A stretch of 64,000 nt of DNA from Stappia indica. Its GTDB lineage: Bacteria; Pseudomonadota; Alphaproteobacteria; Rhizobiales; Stappiaceae. Both the position numbers and the translations under genes were made by a program. The stretch's first letter is position 1, and each line of letters begins with the position of its first letter. Positions 52,851 through 62,340 of this stretch are shown here, one piece after another. Below the pieces are notes generated by a model. It had not been told where the DNA came from. It searched no databases and saw only the letters and a program-made list of their open reading frames with translations. The stretch is from positions 1,054,001 to 1,118,000 of the forward strand of contig NZ_CP046908.1 of the NCBI RefSeq assembly GCF_009789575.1, read 5' to 3'.

Positions 52851-52896
52851 TCGGGCACGCAAGGACAAGGCGCCGCCCGGCGTCGACGGAAGACAC

Positions 52897-53349
52897 ATGA
52901 CGGACATTCGCTTCGCCGGGCGCGGCGACAAGAACGAGCTGGAAAACGGTACCGTTTTCCAGCCGAAGTTCGATGCCGACGGGCTCATCGCCTGTGTCGT
53001 CACCGATGCCGACGACGGCACGGTGCTGATGGTCGGATACATGAATGCCGAGGCTCTCGCCCGCACCATCGAGACGGGCGAGGCCTGGTACTGGAGCCGG
53101 TCCCGCCAGGAATACTGGAAGAAGGGCGGCACCTCCGGCCAGGTCCAGCAGGTCGTCGAACTCCTCACCGACTGCGACCAGGATGCCCTGGTCATGAAGG
53201 TGCGCGTTGCCGGCAATGGCGCCACCTGCCATGTCGGCTACCGGTCGTGCTTCTATCGCCGCATCGTCTCGGGCAGGGACGGCAGCGTCGGTCTGGAACA
53301 GGCCGGCGGCGAGCGGGTCTACGATCCCAAGGACGTCTACGGCGGCTGA
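52897..53349 (+). CDS. hisI: Phosphoribosyl-AMP cyclohydrolase
   Basis: A 150-residue enzyme of histidine synthesis: [48 protein letters not shown] and [13 protein letters not shown] hold the zinc- and magnesium-binding residues. Stands alone 46 bases after folE, likely in one transcript. Confidence 0.95.
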   Translation: MTDIRFAGRGDKNELENGTVFQPKFDADGLIACVVTDADDGTVLMVGYMNAEALARTIETGEAWYWSRSRQEYWKKGGTSGQVQQVVELLTDCDQDALVMKVRVAGNGATCHVGYRSCFYRRIVSGRDGSVGLEQAGGERVYDPKDVYGG

Positions 53350-53376
53350 CCGCCGCCGTCTCCCCGCACTCCCTCA

Positions 53377-53778
53377 CTACCGCAACAGCGGCAACCTGCC
53401 GCAGATCCGGTCGACCGCCTTGCGCGGCCCGGCCAGCAGGATCGCCTGCGGCGTGTGGCCGGCAAGCGGTGCGGCTGCGATGCGGTGCGAATAGTCCTCG
53501 TAGTCTCTCGCCTCGAAGGCCGCGCGCATATAGGCAAGGCGAACCGGCAGGCCCTCGGCCTCCGTGAAGAGGACGGGCAGTTCTTCTTGCGGGGCACCGA
53601 GCACCGGCAGCGCCACCCTCGTGATTCCGGCAAGAACGACACCGTCATTCGTTGGCGTGTCCGCTCCAACGAGAGCAGGCTCGAACCGGCCGAGGCTCAT
53701 CCCCAGCACAGCAGCGAAATTGGCCTTCAGCCCGACCGGCAGGCTGTCGGACAGAATGATTACAGGCTTGATCGACAT
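53377..53778 (-). CDS. DUF2000 family protein
   Basis: A 133-residue protein: LPVGLKANFAAVLGMSLGR, DGVVLAGITRVALPVL and LPVRLAYMRAAFEARDYEDY fit DUF2000, a peptidyl-tRNA hydrolase-like fold of unknown function. Its neighbour on the same strand is an AraC-type regulator, a pairing that occurs in other proteobacteria. Confidence 0.8.
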   Translation of the reverse strand: MSIKPVIILSDSLPVGLKANFAAVLGMSLGRFEPALVGADTPTNDGVVLAGITRVALPVLGAPQEELPVLFTEAEGLPVRLAYMRAAFEARDYEDYSHRIAAAPLAGHTPQAILLAGPRKAVDRICGRLPLLR

Positions 53779-53846
53779 GGCATTCCCCTGTTGTCAGGGG
53801 CTTGCCCTTGCCATGCCTGATCTGGCGCGGATTGGACGAAATTGAC

Positions 53847-54656
53847 CTAGCAGTGACGGATCAGGGCGCCCGGCGTGACCCCGTAGTGCCGCCGGAACTG
53901 CCGGATCATGTGGCCCTGGTCGCAAAAGCCGGCGGCCACCGCCGCTTCTGCCGCACGCATACCATCCAGCAACAGCTGCCGAGCGAAATCGACACGGCGC
54001 TGCAAGACATGCGCGTGCGGTGTCATGCCGGTCACTTTCGCGACGCTGCGCACCAGATAGGACGGCGCAAGACCGGCTTCGGCCGACAGTTCCTGAAGCG
54101 TCAGGCTCTCCCCCGCCTCCACGCCGGCCGCGATGCGCTCCCTGAGCCTGCGGATCGCCGCAGTCTCCCGCCCTGCAGGTCGCAGCTCGGTCCGCCCGTG
54201 CAGGGAAAAGGCACAGGCGAGCACCTGGTGGATTGCTTCTTCTGCCGCCAATCGCCAGTCGGGCCCCTTGGCCGCGTTCAGCCTTGCGGCCAGCACGCCC
54301 AGCGCCTGCGTCAGAACCTGGGCCCGGTCGCGCGGCGCAATCTCCGCAAAGCCGCGCAGTTGCGACAGACCCAGGATCTCGCGAACCGCATCCTCGCTCG
54401 CATAGAGCATGTTGTAGCGGACGCGCCCGGCCGCGGCATGGCCGGTATGAGGCTCTTCCGGGTTCATCAAGGACAGCGTGCCTGCAGGAAGGATCATGCT
54501 CTCGCCGCGACAGACATATCCACCCGCGCCCTCGGCGATGGCGCCGATGGCAAAGCCGGCATGGGCGTGCCGCGCGAACGTCTGGGTACTGAAGGCGGCC
54601 TCGAACAGTTCGATTCCGTGATGCCAGCCGAGATGATGGTAGCGGTTTGCCCGCAT
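53847..54656 (-). CDS. AraC-family transcriptional regulator
   Basis: A 269-residue protein: N-terminal cupin sensor (HAHAGFAIGAIAEGAGGYVC, LMNPEEPHTGHA) and C-terminal double HTH (LTLQELSAEAGLAPSYLVRS; AAVAAGFCDQGHMIRQFRRH) ending VTPGALIRH. Probably regulates the adjacent DUF2000 gene 68 bases downstream. Confidence 0.9.
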   Translation of the reverse strand: MRANRYHHLGWHHGIELFEAAFSTQTFARHAHAGFAIGAIAEGAGGYVCRGESMILPAGTLSLMNPEEPHTGHAAAGRVRYNMLYASEDAVREILGLSQLRGFAEIAPRDRAQVLTQALGVLAARLNAAKGPDWRLAAEEAIHQVLACAFSLHGRTELRPAGRETAAIRRLRERIAAGVEAGESLTLQELSAEAGLAPSYLVRSVAKVTGMTPHAHVLQRRVDFARQLLLDGMRAAEAAVAAGFCDQGHMIRQFRRHYGVTPGALIRHC

Positions 54657-54730
54657 GATGCCGCGTCTTCTCCGCTCGCCAGGCCGGCCCCGCCGCGTGG
54701 CGGCTCAAGCCGGCCCGCCACGCGCCCCTG

Positions 54731-55162
54731 TCACGTCATGGCGATATAGTTGCGCATGTCCTCCGCCTCGCGCTCGATCTGCGCGATGCGATGCTTGACC
54801 ACGTCGCCGATGGAGATCAATCCGTCCAGCTTGCCGTCCTTGACCACGGGTACGTGACGGAAGCGCCCTCCGGTCATGCGCGCCATGACGGTGTTCACGG
54901 TTTCCGTAGCCTGGCAGGTCACGACTTTGGCGGTCATGTAAGCCGAGGCCGGCTTGTCGAGCGCATCGGTCCCGTCCTGCGAGATCGCGCGGACCACATC
55001 GCGCTCGGAAATGATCCCGCGAATGGCACCCTTGCCGTCGGTGATGACGATGGCGCCGATGCGCTTGGCTCCGAGAATCGCGCAAATCTCGCGCATCGTC
55101 GTCTCGGCATGCTCCGTCACCACGTCCCGCCCCTTCTCGTTGAGAATTGATGCGACCGTCAT
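54731..55162 (-). CDS. CBS-domain protein
   Basis: A 143-residue protein with two CBS domains (ILGAKRIGAIVITDGKGAIR; GGRFRHVPVVKDGKLDGL) and a helical C-terminus. Proteins of this size bind adenine nucleotides and may regulate partners. Start MTVASILNEKG at 55162; upstream codons are not needed. Confidence 0.88.
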   Translation of the reverse strand: MTVASILNEKGRDVVTEHAETTMREICAILGAKRIGAIVITDGKGAIRGIISERDVVRAISQDGTDALDKPASAYMTAKVVTCQATETVNTVMARMTGGRFRHVPVVKDGKLDGLISIGDVVKHRIAQIEREAEDMRNYIAMT

Positions 55163-55284
55163 GTCCGACCTCCCCGGTGGCTTGTCCTGGCTGCGGGCCG
55201 GGAGCATCACAGCTCCCGATTCCGCTTCCATCATGACAAATCCCTGTCGCCGCGCAATCGGCAACACTGCGGGGGAGAGACGCC

Positions 55285-56046
55285 CTACCGGCGGCGCGGC
55301 ACCGGATCGAACAGGGAAAACAACAGAAAACCGGCGACGAACCCGCCGATATGGGCTTCCCAGGCGACGCTACCGCCCTCCCCGGCGATCGGCAGGGAGA
55401 TGATGCCGAACAGGAAGTTGATGCCGAACCAGACCAGCAGGAACATCATCGCCCGGGGGTTGGCGAGCGTCGCGGCCATGCCGGAGGCAGGGATACGGTA
55501 AGCGAACTCATCCGTCCGCCGCATCGCGCCGAGCGGCCCGCCCATGTCGAAGACGAAGCGCGTCGCAGCCGCCATCTGGCCGGAGATCGCGGCCGAAGCC
55601 CCGATCATCGGCACCGTCTCGCCGAAGTGCAGCGCCAGGTGCAGCGCAGCGCCGGCCACGGCGCAGACGGCGGAGAGCACCAGGAACCGCGCCGTACCGA
55701 AGCGCCGGGCGACCGCAGACCCGAAGACCGCCATCCACATCACATTGACGAAGAGGTGCCCCCATCCCCCATGCAGGAAGGCATAGGTGAGAAAGGTCCA
55801 GGCCTTTGCCGGTTCGCCGCCCGGCAACTGATACAGGGCGACCGCGTCCGGCAGGTAGCGTGCCGGCAGGAACGAGAAGGCGAGCAGGACTTCGTATCGC
55901 AGGTCTCTCGACAACAGATACGTGTCCGCCAGATGCACGCCGATCAGCACCAGCGACAGCCAGGTCACCACTTTCGGCAGGTTGAAGACCGGCTCCGACG
56001 GCGGCGGGCCCTGATCGTAAATCTCTAAAGGTCTGGGTTCGTGCAT
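55285..56046 (-). CDS. Rhomboid-family intramembrane serine protease
   Basis: A 253-residue membrane protein with about six helices. WTFLTYAFLHGGWGHLFVNV is the H/G-rich second helix, IGASAAISG holds the catalytic Ser, and EAHIGGFVAGFLLF the catalytic His. Cleaves membrane proteins; substrate unknown. Full length for the bacterial type. Confidence 0.88.
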   Translation of the reverse strand: MHEPRPLEIYDQGPPPSEPVFNLPKVVTWLSLVLIGVHLADTYLLSRDLRYEVLLAFSFLPARYLPDAVALYQLPGGEPAKAWTFLTYAFLHGGWGHLFVNVMWMAVFGSAVARRFGTARFLVLSAVCAVAGAALHLALHFGETVPMIGASAAISGQMAAATRFVFDMGGPLGAMRRTDEFAYRIPASGMAATLANPRAMMFLLVWFGINFLFGIISLPIAGEGGSVAWEAHIGGFVAGFLLFSLFDPVPRRR

Positions 56047-56575
56047 TGTCTCGCGCCTGGCGGTGATCGTCAGTCACCAGATCGGCCGCCGGGGACGATC
56101 CGTCAAGCCGCCTGCCGGCAGTCGGGGCAAAACGAACGACAAAGAAAAGCCGCCCGCCGCGCTTGCACGCGATCCGGGCGGCCAGGAAGTGGCGGAAATC
56201 GGCGCTTGGGCCGGTTTCTCGCAAACGAAGTCAGTCGTCGCGCGGTGCAGATAAGCTCGATTTACCAACTGCCTGATCCTGCACATCAAACCGACGCAGC
56301 GGCAACCGCCACCCTTCGTTAACCTTAACAAGAGGTAAAGCCAACCGTTCAACTGCTTGGCATGCGCCCTGCTTCGTAACCGTCAACGCGTGGCACAGGT
56401 GGGAAAACCGTCCCGAAACCGGACAGTTTTCCGCTTCTGCCGACAAGAAAGCGCAAGGCGTTCCACGTTCCGGCACACCTGCCGGTTCCGATGGCCGGCC
56501 TTGCGCGAAAACAGGACACACGCTCCCACCGGGCCCGCCGGGGAGGAGCGGAAACCGGGGGCAAGGTTGGTCGAC
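56047..56575. other. Intergenic region
   Basis: A 529-base stretch between the divergent rhomboid and PAS genes. Contains TTAACCTTAAC near 56326-56336, not a full CtrA box. No gene, RNA or clear promoter found. Confidence 0.5.
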
Positions 56576-57232
56576 ATGAAACATCCGGTGACGCAGCAGC
56601 TCTACGAGTACTGGGACAGTCTGCGCGGCGATCGGCCCGCGCCGGACCGCGGCGAAATCGAGCCAGGCCGGATCCGCGCCGTGCTCGGCGACACCTTCAT
56701 CCTGGAACTCGTCGACCGGGACACCTATCGCTACCGGTTGGCAGGCACCCGGCTTTGCGCCCTGCATTGCCGCGAGCTGAAGAACCGCAACATCCTGCGC
56801 GGCTGGTCGGACGAGGACCGCGAGGCGCTGTCGACGCTGCTCGCCGCGGTCAACGAGGACGCGGCCGCTGCAGTGATCGGGATCACCGGCTATACGGAGC
56901 GCAAGCAGACGGTCGACATGGAGATGCTGCTGCTGCCGCTTCACATTCCCGGCGAAGGCTGCAGCCGCGTGCTTGGCGCGTGTGTCGCATTGGAACAGCC
57001 CTACTGGGCCGGCATGCATCCGATCCTGTCGCAGACGATCAAGAGCGTGCGGCTGATCTGGCCGGACGAGCGTCCTGCCTTCCTGCGCCCGCAGCCGCGC
57101 GGCTCCGTCAGCACCGTTCCGCGGTTCGGGCGGCAGCCGTCCCTGCTGCAGGCCGCCCCTCCCCCCATGCAGGTGCTGGCCGAAGCGCGGCGGGTACAGC
57201 ATCTGATGGTCATCGAGGGCGGCAAGAGCTGA
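56576..57232 (+). CDS. PAS_5 domain protein
   Basis: A 218-residue protein (MKHPVTQQLYEYWDSLRGD). PGRIRAVLGDTFILELVDRD and YRYRLAGTRLCALHCREL are the start of the PAS_5 domain, which stretches over the first 160 residues; the end is Pro/Arg-rich and disordered. This alphaproteobacterial family has unknown signals. The PilZ gene lies downstream. Confidence 0.85.
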   Translation: MKHPVTQQLYEYWDSLRGDRPAPDRGEIEPGRIRAVLGDTFILELVDRDTYRYRLAGTRLCALHCRELKNRNILRGWSDEDREALSTLLAAVNEDAAAAVIGITGYTERKQTVDMEMLLLPLHIPGEGCSRVLGACVALEQPYWAGMHPILSQTIKSVRLIWPDERPAFLRPQPRGSVSTVPRFGRQPSLLQAAPPPMQVLAEARRVQHLMVIEGGKS

Positions 57233-57371
57233 GGTGGCCCTGCCGCAAGTATTGACATCCGCAGCCCTGCGCAGGCCGTTGCTTACCAACTGTTAACTGC
57301 CGCAACATATCTTCGACCGGCAGTGTTCGCGCGGCCTCCATGCCGTGCGCTCCAGGGAAGGTCGACGACGC

Positions 57372-57992
57372 ATGGCGCACGCCACGGCACTCACGTACAC
57401 GACAGCTGCCGCAGCCAAGAATGTCGACCGTCGGCGCCATTCCCGCGTTCCGGTGAATATCCTCGGCCGCTTCATGCTGGAGGATCGCCAGGAGTATCCC
57501 TGCCAGATCGTCGACATGTCTCCCGGGGGCGCCGCCATAATCGCCCCGGTGCCGGCGCGCGTCGGCGAGCGCATCATCGCCTATATCGACCATATCGGCC
57601 GGATCGAGGGCGAGGTGGTGCGCGAGATCGAGGGTGGGTTCGCCATCCGCATCAACGCGCCGATGCGCAAGCGCGACAAGCTCGCCAACGTCCTGACCTG
57701 GCTTGCCAATCGCGACGTGCTCAGCCTGCCGGAAGATCGGCGCCACGACCGCTTCACGCCGAAAAACCCGATCACCCAGATCGTCCTGCCGGACGGGCGC
57801 AGCTACAAGTCGCGGATCATCGACGTGTCGCTGTCGGGCGCCTCGCTCAAGACCGAGGTGAAGCCGGAGATCGGCATGGCGATCGGCATCGGCAAGATGC
57901 GCGCCCGCGTGGTGCGCCACACCGAGGACGGCATCGCCGTCGAGTTCGCGAACATCCAGAACCGCGACCTGCTCGAGAAGCACATTTCCTGA
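57372..57992 (+). CDS. Tandem PilZ-domain protein
   Basis: A 206-residue protein with two PilZ domains. The first has RRRHSR and DMSPGGAA, both c-di-GMP motifs intact (RxxxR and D/NxSxxG). The second has DRRHDR and DVSLSGAS. Two complete sites suggest a true c-di-GMP receptor. Start ATG 57372. Confidence 0.9.
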   Translation: MAHATALTYTTAAAAKNVDRRRHSRVPVNILGRFMLEDRQEYPCQIVDMSPGGAAIIAPVPARVGERIIAYIDHIGRIEGEVVREIEGGFAIRINAPMRKRDKLANVLTWLANRDVLSLPEDRRHDRFTPKNPITQIVLPDGRSYKSRIIDVSLSGASLKTEVKPEIGMAIGIGKMRARVVRHTEDGIAVEFANIQNRDLLEKHIS

Positions 57993-58315
57993 TCCTGACG
58001 GCCTAGAGACCGCAGCACAGGCTCGCCCGGACGCCATGTCCGTGCGGGCCTGATCGCGTTTTCGCGCCGTTCTCTCCCCTCTTCCGATCGCTCGCTTTGC
58101 CGACCCGCACTCGCCCATGCGCTTGCGGGGAAAGGCGTTTTCGCGCCCGTTTCACGGCCCTTCCCCGGGGACGTTCGATCCCTACAATTTTAATCAAAAC
58201 AAGTATAAATTATCGTATAAATCTCTTATATTTCAAATAAACTTCCGATATCGACCTTAGATGCAAATAAAAACGAGCGTGCCATTGTCTAGTCAGCCTT
58301 GGGGAGGGCGAAGAC
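57993..58315. other. Intergenic region, AT-rich near the proteinase gene
   Basis: The 3' part, 58180-58280, is strongly AT-rich (TATAAATTATC, TATAAATCTC) and probably holds the promoter of the BTLCP gene. No gene seen in the rest. Confidence 0.5.
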
Positions 58316-58933
58316 ATGACAATGAACGCAAAACCTCTGAAGTATACTCTTCTCGCACTGGCGCTGATCGCGGCCGGCGCAAGCCAGGCCAATGCACAGG
58401 CCGGGCGCTTCATGGAAACCGGCACAACGGCGAAGGCCCCTGTCGGCCATGTCGGCTTCTGTCAGGAAAATCCTGCGGAGTGCGAACCGGACGGCAAGGG
58501 CGCCGTGGTCGTCAAGCTCGACCGCGAGCGTTGGAACGAGCTCATCGCCATCAATACGGAAGTGAATGATCGCATCCGTCCGGTGACCGACATCGAGCTT
58601 TTCGGCGTCGAGGAATATTGGACCTATCCGGTCGACGGTTCCGGCGATTGCGAGGAATACGTGCTGGAGAAGAAGCGCGTGCTCCTGAACCGGGGCTGGC
58701 CGGCCAGCGCCCTGCTGATCACCGTCGTCAAGGACACCAACAACGCGGGCCATGCCGTTCTCACGGTCCGCACCGATCAGGGCGACGTCATCCTCGACAA
58801 CCAGATCGAGGCCGTTCTGCCCTGGTATTCGGCCCCTTATCGGTTCGTGAAGCGGCAGTCGGTGTCGCATCCGGCGAAGTGGGCCGCCATCTCCGACCTG
58901 CGGACCAGCACGCTGGCCAGCATCGGAAACTGA
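58316..58933 (+). CDS. BTLCP-family (transglutaminase-like) cysteine proteinase
   Basis: A 205-residue exported protein: signal peptide (TLLALALIAAGASQANA), then the catalytic triad Cys112 (SGDCEEYVL), His146 (NAGHAVLTV) and Asp161 (VILDNQ) of the BTLCP/LapG-like family. In other bacteria LapG, under c-di-GMP control, releases surface adhesins. Here there is no LapD next to it, but the PilZ gene is close. Substrate unknown. Confidence 0.88.
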   Translation: MTMNAKPLKYTLLALALIAAGASQANAQAGRFMETGTTAKAPVGHVGFCQENPAECEPDGKGAVVVKLDRERWNELIAINTEVNDRIRPVTDIELFGVEEYWTYPVDGSGDCEEYVLEKKRVLLNRGWPASALLITVVKDTNNAGHAVLTVRTDQGDVILDNQIEAVLPWYSAPYRFVKRQSVSHPAKWAAISDLRTSTLASIGN

Positions 58934-59054
58934 CGCCTGGTCGGCGGGACCGAAAACCCGCCACCCGCGCGGGTTGGCAATACACGAAGCATTGCGCCGT
59001 CACTGATGGCAACCAGGCCCATCCCCCTCCCCCATACCCCGGGGTCGGGTTGCC

Positions 59055-59092
59055 GGCCGGTCTCCGCTGATGCGGAGGCCGGCCTTTTTTTT
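59055..59092 (+). terminator. Terminator after BTLCP gene
   Basis: GGCCGG-CTCCGC pairs with GCGGAG-CCGGCC over a TGAT loop (59055-59084), followed by eight Ts (59085-59092). Confidence 0.9.
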
Positions 59093-59094
59093 GC

Positions 59095-59655
59095 TCAGCT
59101 CTCGGCAACCGGCGACAGGCCGGCGATATAGCGGCGCCACTTGCCGACATAGCCTTCGGCAGAGGCGGCGTTGCGCGCCTCGGCGGCCTCGTCGAGCTGT
59201 CGCACCACACGCCCCGGCATGCCGACCACCAGCGAATTGTCCGGGATCTCCTTGCCCTCGGCGATCAACGCGTTGGCGCCGATGATGCAATTGCGGCCGA
59301 TGCGGGCGCCGTTCAGCACGGTCGCGCCCATGCCCACCAGCGTGTTGTCGCCGATGCTGCAGCCATGCAGGATCGCCTTGTGTCCGATCGTGCAGCCCCG
59401 GCCGATGTCCAGCGGAAAGCCCATGTCCGTATGCAGCACGCAACCGTCCTGCACATTGGAGCCCTCGCCCACGGTGATCGTTTCATTGTCGCCGCGCAGC
59501 ACCGCGCCGAACCAGACGCTGGCTCCTCGCATCAGGACGATACGCCCGATCACCGCCGCATCCGGGGCGACCCAATAGGTTCCGGGCTCGGGCGTGACGG
59601 GGCTGTGATCGTCGAGGCGGTAAAGCGGCATCTGAAACTCCGGCGGGGCTGTCAT
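59095..59655 (-). CDS. Gamma-class carbonic anhydrase family protein
   Basis: A 186-residue left-handed beta-helix protein with hexapeptide repeats: [55 protein letters not shown] and [13 protein letters not shown]. His ligands are HTDMG and GHKAILHG. Carbonic anhydrase or a related acetyltransferase-like enzyme. Convergent with the BTLCP gene. Confidence 0.88.
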   Translation of the reverse strand: MTAPPEFQMPLYRLDDHSPVTPEPGTYWVAPDAAVIGRIVLMRGASVWFGAVLRGDNETITVGEGSNVQDGCVLHTDMGFPLDIGRGCTIGHKAILHGCSIGDNTLVGMGATVLNGARIGRNCIIGANALIAEGKEIPDNSLVVGMPGRVVRQLDEAAEARNAASAEGYVGKWRRYIAGLSPVAES

Positions 59656-59712
59656 GCGGGACAGGAGGAGGGATCAAGGCAGCAAGGGGCAGCACCCGGC
59701 AGGCGCTGCGCC

Positions 59713-60030
59713 TTACAGAAGGACGGTCAACGCAGCATGCACGACCATGATGCCGGAGCAAAGGCTCCACATTCCCGCGATCGTGGAGGACGCAACCAGC
59801 CATCCGAGCGGCCGCTGTTCGATCCTGCGGCCGCGAATCGCGTTACGCATGATGATGAAGGGGCCCGCGAAGACGCACAGCACGCAGGACATGAGCCCCT
59901 TTATCCAGGTCTCTACCGAGATGGCAAACCGCAGGGGTTCTCCCGTCACAAGCTGATAGAAACTGCCGACAATTCCCGAAATGACGAAGCCCGCGCAGCC
60001 GAGATAGGCCGCCAGTGCCAGTTCACTCAT
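59713..60030 (-). CDS. Small membrane protein
   Basis: A 105-residue protein with three membrane segments (LAAYLGCAGFVISGIVGSFY; GLMSCVLCVFAGPFIIM; STIAGMWSLCSGIMVVHA). Belongs to a family of small membrane proteins found in Alphaproteobacteria (DUF6949-like). A CtrA box lies eight bases before the start. Function unknown. Confidence 0.8.
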   Translation of the reverse strand: MSELALAAYLGCAGFVISGIVGSFYQLVTGEPLRFAISVETWIKGLMSCVLCVFAGPFIIMRNAIRGRRIEQRPLGWLVASSTIAGMWSLCSGIMVVHAALTVLL

Positions 60031-60037
60031 GATGCCG

Positions 60038-60053
60038 TTAACCCCTCGTTAAC
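60038..60053. promoter_or_regulatory. CtrA box
   Basis: TTAA (60038) and TTAAC (60049) seven bases apart, between the small membrane protein (minus) and the hypothetical protein (plus). The closest start is 8 bases away on the minus strand. Confidence 0.65.
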
Positions 60054-60269
60054 CAATTCTCTGGGACCTTAACCGGAAACTCGGGTTTCCTTCCAGCAAA
60101 TAGCATGCCGTTTGCGCGGCCCCATTAACGGACTGGTAACCATAAAGATGGCGAACGGAGCGCCCCGCGTCCCGGCACAGATCGGGACACCCGTCCCGCA
60201 TCGGGACAGCCCGACGGGCGCCCTGCCCTGCCCCGGCGCGCCCTTGCGGGCGGCAACGGGAGCCCGCGG

Positions 60270-60995
60270 ATGATGCCGCTCACCCTTCCCGGCGGAACGG
60301 GCATCGAGGCCCGCCACTTCACATCGATGGTCTTTGCGCTGGCCCTCGCCGGCACCGCGCTGGTGGCCCACACGGTCGGCAGCTGGCTGACCTATACCCG
60401 CGGCCCCACGGGGTGGAGCGACAGCCGCGAACGCGTTCCCGTCACCCTAGGCGCCACCGTGCTGAAAGTGCCGGCCAACATGATGCGCAGGGTCGAGGAG
60501 CGGATTGCCGGCGGCCCTGTCGACCGGCTGAGCCTGGCGGTCCTTTGGCCTTCCATGGACGGCTACAGCGAGCTCAACGCCCGCGCCTTCGCCGACCCGA
60601 GCGATACGTCCGCTGTCATTCTCGTGGCACTGGAGCCGACGCTGACGGCCGACATCATGGACACAAGCGAACGCCTGACCCAGGTCTGGCTGTCGCTCGC
60701 CGCGGGCGATCCCCTGCCCGGTCCGGCAGGCCTTGCCCTTCTGCCCCTGCCCGGCGATCCGGCCAGCGGCACCGATTTCGTCGCGCATCGCGCCGACGCG
60801 GGCCGCCTCTTTGCCGCCCGCTGCTTCACGCCGCGGGACAAGGCGCTGGCCGCCACCTGCGAGCGCAGCATCCGCCTCGGCCACGGCCTCTTCGCCACCT
60901 ACCGCTTCCGCCAGGCCCAGCTGGAGCATTGGCAGAAGCTGGATGACGGCATCGCAGCCCTGGTCGCCGGCCTGTCGCCCGGCCCCACCTCCTGA
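60270..60995 (+). CDS. Membrane-anchored protein of unknown function
   Basis: A 241-residue protein with one N-terminal membrane segment (TSMVFALALAGTALVAHTV) and a periplasmic domain of mixed fold (LGATVLKVPANMMRRVEERI, LSLAVLWPSMDGYSELNAR). No known motif. ATG 60270 or 60273. Alphaproteobacterial proteins of this kind are uncharacterised. Confidence 0.75.
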   Translation: MMPLTLPGGTGIEARHFTSMVFALALAGTALVAHTVGSWLTYTRGPTGWSDSRERVPVTLGATVLKVPANMMRRVEERIAGGPVDRLSLAVLWPSMDGYSELNARAFADPSDTSAVILVALEPTLTADIMDTSERLTQVWLSLAAGDPLPGPAGLALLPLPGDPASGTDFVAHRADAGRLFAARCFTPRDKALAATCERSIRLGHGLFATYRFRQAQLEHWQKLDDGIAALVAGLSPGPTS

Positions 60996-61018
60996 AGCGC
61001 ATCCTTGCTGCCGATACG

Positions 61019-61053
61019 AAAAACGGGCGCCCGCCAAGCGGTGCGCCCGTTTT
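61019..61053. terminator. Bidirectional terminator
   Basis: ACGGGCGC (61023-61030) pairs with GCGCCCGT (61043-61050), with AAAA before and TTTT behind, so it works both ways. It separates the convergent plus- and minus-strand genes. Confidence 0.85.
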
Positions 61054-61105
61054 CTTCAAGCCCCGGCCGGATGCCGGAGCCCGGTGGTTATACGTGCCGT
61101 CCGGC

Positions 61106-61324
61106 TCAGGCTTCGTCGAGATCGTACGACAGGATCGCCATCTGGAAGTTCCAGCTCAGGTCGTCGTCATCGTCGTCGTCGCGATAGATCACGCCGATGA
61201 ACTCCTCGCCGATATAGACCTCGGCGGAATCGTCCTTCTTCGGGCGCGCACGGACGACAAGCTTCGGAAGCTCGAACTTCTTCTGGAGGTAGGCCTCGAG
61301 CTTGCGGATCTCGTCTGGCTTCAC
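61106..61324 (-). CDS. DUF3126 family protein
   Basis: A 72-residue acidic protein: RKLEAYLQKKFELPKLVV, VYIGEEFIGVIYRDDDDD and NFQMAILSYDL. DUF3126 is a small alphaproteobacterial family without known function. The GTG start at 61324 has AGGAG six bases upstream. Confidence 0.85.
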   Translation of the reverse strand: MKPDEIRKLEAYLQKKFELPKLVVRARPKKDDSAEVYIGEEFIGVIYRDDDDDDDLSWNFQMAILSYDLDEA

Positions 61325-61426
61325 GAAAGGCTCCTTTCTGGGGCGTCGGACAGTGCATCCGCGCCCAAACGGGTTGCCGGCCATGCCGGAATGCGCCCGA
61401 ACCTACACATTCGGCCGCTCGAACCA

Positions 61427-61466
61427 AGAAAAAAGCGCGCCTTTCCCCCAGTTGGGGGCGGCGCGC
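61427..61466 (-). terminator. Terminator of cysE
   Basis: GCGCGCC (61435-61441) pairs with GGCGCGC (61460-61466), with CCCCC/GGGGG inside. On the minus strand six Ts follow. Confidence 0.85.
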
Positions 61467-61506
61467 CCTGCTTTCGCGCGGCCTGAAGCGTCCCGCCTCG
61501 GCAGCG

Positions 61507-62340
61507 TCAGCCCTTCTCGCTGTCCGCCGAAAGAAGCTGGTCCATGGTGCGCGACGGTTCGGCGCAGCCGGCCGCCCCCACCACCCGTGCCGGCACGCCG
61601 GCAACCGTAGAGTTCGGCGGCACGTCCATCAGCACCACCGAGCCGGATGCCACCTTCGAGCAATGGCCGATCTCGATATTGCCCAGCACCTTGGCACCGG
61701 CGCCGAGCAGCACGCCATTTCGGATCTTCGGATGGCGGTCGCCCTCCTCCTTGCCCGTGCCGCCCAGCGTCACGTTCTGCAGGATCGAGACATTATCGCC
61801 GATCTGTGCCGTGGCGCCCACGACGATGCCGGTGGCATGGTCGACGAAGACGCCGACACCGACCGGGACGGCCGGATGGATGTCCACCTGGAAGGCTTCC
61901 GAGCATCGGCTCTGCAGGTAGAGCGCGAAGTCCTTGCGCCCGCGCTTCCAGAGCCAGTTGGCCAGACGATGCGTCTGCAGGGCGTGGAACCCCTTGAAGT
62001 AGAGCAGCGGCTCGAGCAGCCGGGTGCAGGCCGGATCGCGGTCGTAGACGGCAACCAGGTCGACGCGGAAGGCCTCGGCCAGCGCACGGGAATCCTGCAG
62101 CGCCTCCAGGTAGGTCTGGCGGATCAGCGAGGGCGAGACCACCACATGACCGAGCCGGTCGGCCAGGCGGTGGACGACGGCCTCTTCCAGCCGGTCATGG
62201 TTGAGCACGGTCTCGTAGGCGAAGGATGCCAGCGCCGGCTCGCAGCGCACCATCGCTTCGGCCTCTTCGCGGAGCTGGCTCCACACGGGATCGTGGCGCG
62301 GCAGGGCCGGCGCCTCGGCAAGGGGGTTGGTTTGCGGCAT
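61507..62340 (-). CDS. cysE: Serine O-acetyltransferase
   Basis: A 277-residue enzyme that makes O-acetylserine for cysteine synthesis: VDIHPAVPVGVGVFVDHATG, VSILQNVTLGGTGK and HPKIRNGVLLGAGAKVLGN are the hexapeptide-repeat catalytic domain with the catalytic His and Asp; VVLMDVPPNSTVAGVPAR ends it. The N-terminal helical domain is complete. Confidence 0.94.
   Translation of the reverse strand: MPQTNPLAEAPALPRHDPVWSQLREEAEAMVRCEPALASFAYETVLNHDRLEEAVVHRLADRLGHVVVSPSLIRQTYLEALQDSRALAEAFRVDLVAVYDRDPACTRLLEPLLYFKGFHALQTHRLANWLWKRGRKDFALYLQSRCSEAFQVDIHPAVPVGVGVFVDHATGIVVGATAQIGDNVSILQNVTLGGTGKEEGDRHPKIRNGVLLGAGAKVLGNIEIGHCSKVASGSVVLMDVPPNSTVAGVPARVVGAAGCAEPSRTMDQLLSADSEKG

Noticed and set aside
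57281-57300. TTACCAACTGTTAA before the PilZ gene as CtrA box
   Set aside because: Spacing is six bases and the first half is TTAC; does not fit the full consensus.
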